DNA from: Helicobacteraceae bacterium | GTDB taxonomy: Bacteria > Campylobacterota > Campylobacteria > Campylobacterales > Sulfurimonadaceae | Direction of reading: 5' to 3' | Length of the DNA: 10,518 nucleotides | NCBI GenBank assembly: GCA_030642185.1 | Contig: DAOWOG010000016.1 | Location: forward strand, 1 to 10,518 | Shown here: positions 5,352 through 10,518 of the stretch, piece after piece | How the letters are laid out: each line of letters opens with the position of its first letter | Position numbering within the stretch: the first letter of the stretch is position 1 | The notes under the pieces: model-generated | The model's database searches: none | What the model was told of the DNA's origin: nothing | Seen by the model: the letters and a program-made list of their open reading frames with translations, nothing else | Program-made: the position numbers and the translations under genes

Positions 5352-5357
5352 TATAAT
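5352..5357 (+). promoter_or_regulatory. -10 box for metF, overlapping the serB control region
   Basis: A perfect TATAAT lies 34 bases before the proposed metF TTG start, and transcription would begin near 5364. The sequence around it is nearly palindromic (ttataattat), so the - strand also reads -10-like hexamers suited to serB, 58 bases away on the other side. One short region therefore probably drives both divergent genes. No clear -35. Confidence 0.65.
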
Positions 5358-5391
5358 TATGCAAGTATACCGAAAACATATAGGAGATATT

Positions 5392-6300
5392 TTGATTGAA
5401 CATATTATAGACAAGCTTCATAACGGCAAATACATTACACTAGAAACAACTCCATTGCATTCAGCAAAATTTGCCCCGGTCATAGATAAAATCGCCAAAC
5501 TGGGATTGGACAAGCTTGTTGACGGTTTCAGTACGACAGACAATCCCCTTGCCAAACTTAAATATAATGCACTTTTCGCCGCCAAAATGCTGCAGGATCG
5601 TTTCAATAAACCTGTTCTTGCCACCATGAGTATGCGCGATCGGAATCGTATCGCCCTGCAATCCGATCTTTTAGGTGCAAATGAAGCTGATATCCGCATG
5701 ATTTTGGCTCTCACCGGCGATCCGGCCAAGATATCCGATCAGCCTCACGCCAAAGGCGTTTTTGAAAGCGACAGCACCCTGCTTCTTGATATGGTCTCCT
5801 GCTTTAACAGCGGAATCGACTATGCCGGAAAGCCTTTGGCACTTGATCCTGATCCTATCTATCCCTTTGCTGTGATCAACTCTTACGCTAAAAACCCGAA
5901 AACCCTGCAGAAGAAGATGCAAAAAAAGATCAGTCATGGGGCCCAGGGAATTATTACTCAGCCGGTTTATGATCTGGAAAATGCCAAACATCTGCTGGAT
6001 TTGATGGAAAGTGCAAACAGGGAAAACAGCGACAACCCTGATGCTCAACTTATTTTAGGTCTTTTTCCTCTGACTAAAATGCGAACTGCACAGTTTTTGG
6101 CATCGCATGTACCGGGCATTAACGTCCCCTCATCATGGATAGAAACACTGCGTAAAGCCCATGAAATCTCACCCGAAGAGGAGTACAAAGTCGGATTTGA
6201 ATTGAGTAAAACACTTTTTGAAGAGCTTAAGTCTCTGCATCCCAAAATTCACCTGATGACAGCCAATCAGTTTACGGTTGCGAAAGATATCCTTTCTTAG
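5392..6300 (+). CDS. metF: methylenetetrahydrofolate reductase family protein, TTG start
   Basis: MetF reduces 5,10-methylene-THF to 5-methyl-THF using a flavin, supplying the methyl group for methionine. The 302-residue chain shows the family's landmarks: the N-terminal Glu in ITLETTP (Glu18, matching the catalytic Glu strand), MRDRNRIALQSDLLGA, the LALTGDP flavin-site segment, and GAQGIITQPVYD. I start at TTG 5392 because AGGAG (5382-5386) sits 5 bases upstream. An in-frame ATG at 5359 would fall in or before the predicted transcription start set by TATAAT 5352-5357. It diverges from serB and converges on the DUF1232 gene with a 13-base gap. One-carbon units from serine link it loosely to serB metabolism. 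Confidence 0.87.
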   Translation: MIEHIIDKLHNGKYITLETTPLHSAKFAPVIDKIAKLGLDKLVDGFSTTDNPLAKLKYNALFAAKMLQDRFNKPVLATMSMRDRNRIALQSDLLGANEADIRMILALTGDPAKISDQPHAKGVFESDSTLLLDMVSCFNSGIDYAGKPLALDPDPIYPFAVINSYAKNPKTLQKKMQKKISHGAQGIITQPVYDLENAKHLLDLMESANRENSDNPDAQLILGLFPLTKMRTAQFLASHVPGINVPSSWIETLRKAHEISPEEEYKVGFELSKTLFEELKSLHPKIHLMTANQFTVAKDILS

Positions 6301-6313
6301 AACCTAATTACTC

Positions 6314-6691
6314 CTACTTTGTAACAGCTCCATCACTCTCTTCTTCAAACCACAAAGCCAATTTCTCTTTGGCTTTTTTAATGTGTTCCGGTTTGATATA
6401 GGCAGCGACCATACCCAATGCAGCGGTTATCGCACCGAGATCATCACTGAAACCGATCAGAGGGGTGATATCGGCAATGGCATCCAGCGGAACAATGAAA
6501 TAGCCAAGTGCGCCAATGATTACTGCTTTGGCACGTGCAGGCGTATCTTCATCACGCAGACAGTAATAAAGTACCAGTACTTTTTCAACCAACTGCTTTC
6601 CGGCTGCCGAAGCAAACTTCTTTAATTTTTTCCAAAATTTATTATCACTGAAATCTGTACTAAAATCGGTAAAACGTTCTTTTTGATTCAT
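6314..6691 (-). CDS. DUF1232 / YkvA-family protein
   Basis: A 125-residue protein with the DUF1232 signature across about residues 41-95. LYYCLRDEDTPARAKA is followed by the hydrophobic IIGALGYFIVPLDAIADITP, then the IGFSDDLGAITAAL helix with the family's double Asp. The N-terminus is basic-amphipathic, and the central segment could insert in or lie against the membrane. The function of the family is unknown. AAGGA occurs about 10 bases before the ATG. It is divergent from serS across a 136-base AT-rich gap and convergent with metF. Confidence 0.88.
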   Translation of the reverse strand: MNQKERFTDFSTDFSDNKFWKKLKKFASAAGKQLVEKVLVLYYCLRDEDTPARAKAVIIGALGYFIVPLDAIADITPLIGFSDDLGAITAALGMVAAYIKPEHIKKAKEKLALWFEEESDGAVTK

Positions 6692-6784
6692 GAACTGCTA
6701 TCCTTCATCAATAAAGACTGTACTCAAAAAAGATAAACAGTGTGCAATATCCTCTAATTTTTTGCCTTTCTTATTTTATCAGCT

Positions 6785-6799
6785 TATAATCGCTATAAT
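6785..6799 (+). promoter_or_regulatory. two TATAAT boxes before serS
   Basis: TATAAT occurs at 6785-6790 and again at 6794-6799, 9 bases apart, followed by AAGGA at 6818-6822 and the serS ATG at 6828. Either gives a very short leader, so there is no room for a T-box or other large aminoacyl-tRNA synthetase leader. Confidence 0.6.
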
Positions 6800-6827
6800 T
6801 TAAACAATAATTTCCCTAAGGAATTCC

Positions 6828-8072
6828 ATGATCGACCTGAAACTGCTTCAAAAAGATTTTGAAACCGTCAGTAGAGAACTGCAGCGTAAAAATGTCTCTA
6901 TCGAAACGATCAATATGCTTAATGAGCATAATGAAACATTGAAAAGTGCCAAATCTGCTTTTGAAAAGGCGCAGGCAAAACAAAATGAGATGAGTAAGCT
7001 TTTCGGTCAGTACAAACGCGAGGGTAAAGACATCACTGAACTCAAAGCCGATGTCGATGCCAACAAGATAAAAATTGCCCAACTGCACGAAACACAGCGT
7101 GAAGCCGAAGAGGTGTTGACATCAATGGTCATGGGAGTGCCGAATATCCCGGATGCAGATGTTCCTGACGGTGCGAATGAAGATGAGAATGTTGAGATCA
7201 AAAAAGTATTAACGCCTCCGATATTCGGTTTTACCCCGAAAGAGCACTGGGAGATGGCAGAATCAAACAACTGGATTGATTTTGAGCGCGGTGTCAAAGT
7301 AGCAAAAAGCCGTTTCAGTGTCAGTTTCGGGATGGGTGCACGCGTAGAGAGGGCCCTGATAAACTTTATGCTTGATTTTAACCGTGAACGCGGATTTATG
7401 GAGGTGAGTGTTCCGGAAATCGTTAACCGTAAAGCCCTTGAAGGGACCGGTCAGCTTCCGAAATTTGAAGATGATCTCTTTAAAATTGAGGGGGAAGATC
7501 TTTTCCTTATTCCGACAGCTGAAGTGCCTCTCACGAACCTCTTTCAGGATGAAATACTTCCGACAGATATGCTTCCGATCAAAATGGCCGGATTTACCGC
7601 CTGTTTTCGTAAAGAAGCGGGATCTGCCGGACGTGACACACGCGGTATGATCCGTCAGCATCAGTTTTACAAAGTTGAAATGGTCAGTATCACCAAAGCG
7701 GATGAAAGTGACAAAGTCTTTGATGAAATGGTCGCTTGTGCTTCTGATATACTCACAGCACTCGAACTCCCACACCGCCTGGTCACACTCTGTACCGGCG
7801 ATCTCGGTTTCAGTGCCGCCAAAACGGTAGACCTGGAAGTGTGGCTTCCGGGGCAGAACCAATATCGCGAAATCAGCTCCATCTCAAATACCCGTGACTT
7901 CCAGGCACGCCGAACGAAAATACGCTACAAAGAGGGTAAAAAGAACCAGCTGGTCCATACGCTTAACGGTTCTGCCCTGGCTGTCGGACGTACACTTGTA
8001 GCCGTTATGGAGAATTTTCAAAATGAGGACGGTACGATCAATATCCCTGATGTACTGAAACCTTACCTGTAA
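6828..8072 (+). CDS. serS: seryl-tRNA synthetase
   Basis: Charges tRNA-Ser (and tRNA-Sec where present) with serine using ATP. The 414 residues are full length for bacterial SerRS. An N-terminal charged region (about 1-105), rich in Lys, Glu and Gln heptads, forms the antiparallel coiled coil that grips the tRNA long arm. The class II catalytic core follows. Motif 2 is [20 protein letters not shown] with Arg261. Motif 3 is [18 protein letters not shown] with Arg388. The serine-site segment [11 protein letters not shown] is also present. The start is supported by AAGGA 6 bases upstream. It has its own promoter and no obvious partner gene. Nothing unusual in the protein. Confidence 0.97.
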   Translation: MIDLKLLQKDFETVSRELQRKNVSIETINMLNEHNETLKSAKSAFEKAQAKQNEMSKLFGQYKREGKDITELKADVDANKIKIAQLHETQREAEEVLTSMVMGVPNIPDADVPDGANEDENVEIKKVLTPPIFGFTPKEHWEMAESNNWIDFERGVKVAKSRFSVSFGMGARVERALINFMLDFNRERGFMEVSVPEIVNRKALEGTGQLPKFEDDLFKIEGEDLFLIPTAEVPLTNLFQDEILPTDMLPIKMAGFTACFRKEAGSAGRDTRGMIRQHQFYKVEMVSITKADESDKVFDEMVACASDILTALELPHRLVTLCTGDLGFSAAKTVDLEVWLPGQNQYREISSISNTRDFQARRTKIRYKEGKKNQLVHTLNGSALAVGRTLVAVMENFQNEDGTINIPDVLKPYL

Positions 8073-8144
8073 AGTATCTGATATGTATATACACGTTAAC
8101 AACACATTTTTTTCAGATAATCTCTTTTCAAAAAGGAGAAGATA

Positions 8145-8324
8145 ATGATTTTAACTATGAAAAGATGTACTTATGACACTATTATTACCACTGTGAGAAA
8201 AAACAGGCATTGTGACTATATCATCCACAAAATGCACGAAGGAAAAACTGTAACACTGCTGATACGCGACACAATTGCCAAACAGTATTTCAATAAACTG
8301 ATACAAGAGAACCCATGTTCTTAG
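8145..8324 (+). CDS. 59-residue small protein of unknown function
   Basis: A strong Shine-Dalgarno (aaaaggagaa, 8131-8140) lies just before ATG 8145, and the frame runs 59 codons to TAG 8322-8324. The product is basic, with three cysteines (Cys8, Cys23, Cys58) and no signal peptide. It has a beta-like stretch (KTVTLLIRDTIAK) followed by a helix (AKQYFNKLIQEN), consistent with a small folded cytoplasmic protein. I do not recognise it. It lies 72 bases after serS in the same direction and is followed by a possible terminator at 8329-8351. The antisense frame at 8151-8342 has no such start signals and is rejected. Confidence 0.65.
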   Translation: MILTMKRCTYDTIITTVRKNRHCDYIIHKMHEGKTVTLLIRDTIAKQYFNKLIQENPCS

Positions 8325-8328
8325 TGCT

Positions 8329-8351
8329 CTGCCGGACTCCATGGCAGTTTT
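8329..8351 (+). terminator. possible intrinsic terminator after the small ORF
   Basis: CTGCC 8329-8333 pairs with GGCAG 8343-8347, followed at once by TTTT and then CTTCT. The stem has only 5 pairs but is GC-rich and the T-run abuts it. It would end transcripts of the small ORF, and perhaps of serS, before the convergent pssA. Confidence 0.5.
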
Positions 8352-8383
8352 CTTCTAAACACTGACCCAATCCAATACAAAAC

Positions 8384-9109
8384 TTACTTACGAATCAAAC
8401 GCCATCGTTTATAAAGATGGATGCCAGCCAAAACAGGGCCGTAGAGGATGTAGAGCATAAAAAGAAGGGCAAAGCCTTCTATCGGGTAGAGAAAGACCAT
8501 TAAGGCTGCAAATACCACTGTCACAAACAGCCTCATAAAGTGCGGTGTATTCATGTTGATTTTTTTGAAGCTTGGGTAACGTATGTTGCTCACCATAAGC
8601 AGTGAGATTAAAATGGCTGCGATCAGAAGGAAAAATCCATAGGGTTGCAATGTGGTATATTTTTCAAATAGCAGTACCAGAACCGAAATAAAAACTGCCG
8701 CCGTCGGAATCGGTACCCCGATAAAAACAGAAGGCTCAATTTTAGCTGTCATTACATTAAAGCGTGCCAGTCGAATAGCACCCAAAATAACATACACGGC
8801 ACTGACGACAATCCCTAAACGACCAAAATCCTGACCCGTATAGAGGAAAACCAACAGTGCCGGTGCCACACCGAAAGAGATAATATCTGCCAGTGAATCA
8901 AATTCGACTCCAAAGCGGCTGGTCGTCTTGGTCATACGGGCCACACGTCCATCCAGTCCGTCAAAAACAAGTGCGAGTAAAATCAGCCATGATGCTTTTT
9001 CAAAATTGCCCTGAACAGCCGATACCATACTCAAAATACCTGCAAATATCCCCATGGCCGTAATCATATTCGGCAAAAGAAAAATGAACTGTTTCGGACC
9101 TCGCATCAT
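8384..9109 (-). CDS. pssA: CDP-diacylglycerol-serine O-phosphatidyltransferase
   Basis: An integral membrane enzyme that joins CDP-diacylglycerol and serine to give phosphatidylserine, the precursor of phosphatidylethanolamine. The CDP-alcohol phosphotransferase signature is complete (numbering from ATG 9109): Asp50, Asp53-Gly54, Ala57-Arg58, Gly67, Asp71, Asp75. About seven or eight hydrophobic segments follow through 241 residues, and the end is basic (HLYKRWRLIRK). It belongs to the short membrane-spanning PssA type, not the E. coli soluble type. ATG 9109 is preferred over GTG 9115, which would abut the AGG of the binding site; ATG 9106 is also possible. It starts 12 bases after the decarboxylase-like gene and is cotranscribed with it and ftsH. 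Confidence 0.93.
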   Translation of the reverse strand: MMRGPKQFIFLLPNMITAMGIFAGILSMVSAVQGNFEKASWLILLALVFDGLDGRVARMTKTTSRFGVEFDSLADIISFGVAPALLVFLYTGQDFGRLGIVVSAVYVILGAIRLARFNVMTAKIEPSVFIGVPIPTAAVFISVLVLLFEKYTTLQPYGFFLLIAAILISLLMVSNIRYPSFKKINMNTPHFMRLFVTVVFAALMVFLYPIEGFALLFMLYILYGPVLAGIHLYKRWRLIRK

Positions 9110-9121
9110 TCCCACCTACGT

Positions 9122-9760
9122 TTAAGAAAAATACCCTATCAGGGTTTGACCGGCAAAAACTCTATCACCAACATTGAGCGCAATACGGCTCTCTTTAGGC
9201 AGATAGATCAAAAGTGTCCCATTTAACATGACCCCGTAGCGGGACCCTTGCAGTGCTTCTCTGTCTTCATTCAGACCAATAGCAAGCGGAGCAAAACTCC
9301 GCTCAAGCACATGTTCCACGATCATTTTATTGTTACTGCCGTCAGTAAACTCTAAAACAGCATTTTCATTCAGCAGTTTGGAAAGCGGGTTTGCAGAGCT
9401 CAACCTCGCACCGCGTTGAAGCATCATCTTTGTAAGACGGCTCTCAAAGGGAACACGTAAAATCGAGCTATCCATGCACCCTGAACGTATTGTAATGAGC
9501 AGAAAGCTGTTTTCAGACTCATCAATCGCATCAATCGAAATCACCTTTCCATCACCAGGTGCAAGGATGCTGTTTGGCTGAGGGGAAGGGATACTGCGTT
9601 CAGGATTACGGTATATCCAGGCAACACCGGCAGCCATGATAAATGTTACCGCCTGCAAAAAGTCTGCCTCTATCAAAGCAAAAAAGAGAAACAGTCCGAC
9701 TAAAATCCCAAGGAGTTTCCAGGCTTCTTTGGCAATGATAAAGGTGTTATCTTGATTCAT
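9122..9760 (-). CDS. phosphatidylserine decarboxylase-like membrane protein, probably inactive
   Basis: A 212-residue relative of the short (archaeal-type) Psd. Two hydrophobic segments (about 15-30 and 35-50) are followed by the RNPERSIP box, ILAPGDGKVISID (Asp70, as in the SPADG motif), GSRYG (172-176), IYLPKESRIALNVGDRVFAGQTLIGY. Two catalytic positions look wrong. The FNVHVNR-P region reads CMDSSILRVP, so the usual His is Ser98 or Ser99. The self-cleavage Gly-Ser reads Gly181-Thr182 or Asn-Gly, so there is no serine to become the pyruvoyl group. From memory, H. pylori and C. jejuni carry a related psd-like protein between ftsH and pssA. I give no psd symbol because activity is doubtful. 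ATG 9760 lies inside the end of ftsH (14-base overlap), preceded by AGGGA. GTG 9763 is an alternative start. Confidence 0.82.
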   Translation of the reverse strand: MNQDNTFIIAKEAWKLLGILVGLFLFFALIEADFLQAVTFIMAAGVAWIYRNPERSIPSPQPNSILAPGDGKVISIDAIDESENSFLLITIRSGCMDSSILRVPFESRLTKMMLQRGARLSSANPLSKLLNENAVLEFTDGSNNKMIVEHVLERSFAPLAIGLNEDREALQGSRYGVMLNGTLLIYLPKESRIALNVGDRVFAGQTLIGYFS

Positions 9761-10518
9761 CACCCGCGTCCCTGTTATTCTGACTCATATCTTCTGAAAT
9801 TTCACGTTTTTCCGATGGTTTTTTCTTACGAGGTTCCATCTTGGTTTCCATACCCATCTCTTCTTCAAAGTCACCGATCACTTTACGAACAAGGTCGCCT
9901 GAAATATTTTCAGATTTATAAAGTTCTTCAACCATATTTTCAATCGCACTCCGATACTCTTCCAAACGGGCAACGACAGCAACATAATGTTCTTCAAGCG
10001 TGCTTTTGATATGAGCATCCATATCTTCAGCCATCTTCTCACTGTATTCACGTGCCTGACCCATCATACCACCACCCAGGAATGACTGACGCTGTTTTTC
10101 AAGCACCATCAGACCGGCAACATCACTCATACCATAAACCTGTACCATTGATTTGATGATATCGGTTGCACGTTCAAGGTCGTTGCTGGCACCGGTAGAG
10201 ATCTCACCGATAAAGACTTCCTCTGCCGCACGGCCTCCAAGCAGGACATCCACCTCAGCAAGAAGTTCATGTTTCTGCGCCAGGTATTTATTTTCTTCAG
10301 GCGTGTTGAGTGTATATCCAAGTGCTGCAAGACCGCGGGGAACGATAGAGACTTTTGAAACTTTCTTCGCACCCTTGGTCGTCTCTGCCATCAATGCATG
10401 ACCACATTCATGATAGGCCACAATACGTTTCTCTTTTTCATCGATACGACGGCTCTTTTTCGCAAGCCCGGCAATCGCACGCTCAACAGATTCGCGCATA
10501 TCAGCCTGTCTGACCGTT
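9747..10518 (-). CDS. ftsH: ATP-dependent zinc metalloprotease FtsH, C-terminal part
   Basis: FtsH is a membrane-anchored AAA+ protease that degrades misassembled membrane proteins and short-lived regulators. The window holds the last 256 residues or so. They cover the end of the AAA module (VRQADMRESVERAIAG) and the M41 peptidase domain, with zinc motif HECGH (10412-10398), IVPRGLAALGYTL, LLGGRAAEEV, and TGASNDLERATD with the probable third zinc ligand Asp. A charged, low-complexity tail rich in Lys, Glu, Asp and Ser follows. The Walker motifs and membrane segments lie beyond the right edge. Its end overlaps the decarboxylase-like gene by 14 bases, implying coupled translation. Confidence 0.97.
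   Translation of the reverse strand, partial: TVRQADMRESVERAIAGLAKKSRRIDEKEKRIVAYHECGHALMAETTKGAKKVSKVSIVPRGLAALGYTLNTPEENKYLAQKHELLAEVDVLLGGRAAEEVFIGEISTGASNDLERATDIIKSMVQVYGMSDVAGLMVLEKQRQSFLGGGMMGQAREYSEKMAEDMDAHIKSTLEEHYVAVVARLEEYRSAIENMVEELYKSENISGDLVRKVIGDFEEEMGMETKMEPRKKKPSEKREISEDMSQNNRDAGDESR

Noticed and set aside
5334..5414. Longer SerB N-terminus
   Set aside because: The extension would run across the predicted metF promoter and is Cys/Ile-rich, unlike SerB. The HAD motif I begins right after the Met at 5333.
8075..8119. Inverted repeat tatctga/tcagata between serS and the small ORF as terminator
   Set aside because: The arms are only 7 bases with a 31-base loop, and the T-run lies inside the loop, so it is not a plausible intrinsic terminator.

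Overview
The window looks like a chromosomal segment of a Campylobacterota (epsilonproteobacterial) bacterium, probably a Sulfurimonas-like sulfur or hydrogen oxidiser. The evidence is the protein character, the rpsF-ssb-rpsR and ftsH-psd-like-pssA gene orders typical of that phylum, AT-rich TATAAT-type -10 boxes without clear -35 boxes, and a small periplasmic c-type cytochrome. The genus is an inference. Almost everything is conserved housekeeping. The exceptions are a large uncharacterised inverted-repeat structure in the rpsF leader and a few accessory genes.

Layout on the + strand, left half: the last codons of an unidentified gene (1-48); a gene-free leader of about 500 bases (49-554); then rpsF, ssb and rpsR, followed by a hairpin terminator and a large ankyrin-repeat protein (2083-3483). 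The leader holds a 267-base element (262-528) built as an outer stem of 31 base pairs that closes a three-way junction with two long hairpin arms. The loops of those two arms are complementary to each other over 21 positions. I do not recognise it as a described RNA, and it is the most interesting feature here.

Convergent and divergent middle: a monohaem cytochrome c lies on the - strand (3546-3875). Next on the - strand is a compact operon serB - small HTH-like protein - EF-hand lipoprotein (5333 down to 3975), with TAATG and ATGA start/stop overlaps. The EF-hand gene is broken by a frameshift between its lipoprotein signal and its calcium-binding domain. A metF-type methylenetetrahydrofolate reductase diverges from serB and probably starts at a TTG codon. 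A DUF1232/YkvA protein on the - strand and serS on the + strand follow, also divergent. Behind serS is a 59-residue orphan small ORF with a strong ribosome binding site.

Right end, - strand: ftsH (C-terminal part only), a phosphatidylserine-decarboxylase-like membrane protein, and pssA lie in one tight unit. PssA makes phosphatidylserine, which a decarboxylase would normally convert to phosphatidylethanolamine. The decarboxylase-like protein, however, appears to lack both the catalytic histidine and the serine that becomes the pyruvoyl group, so it may be a pseudoenzyme with another membrane role next to FtsH and PssA.
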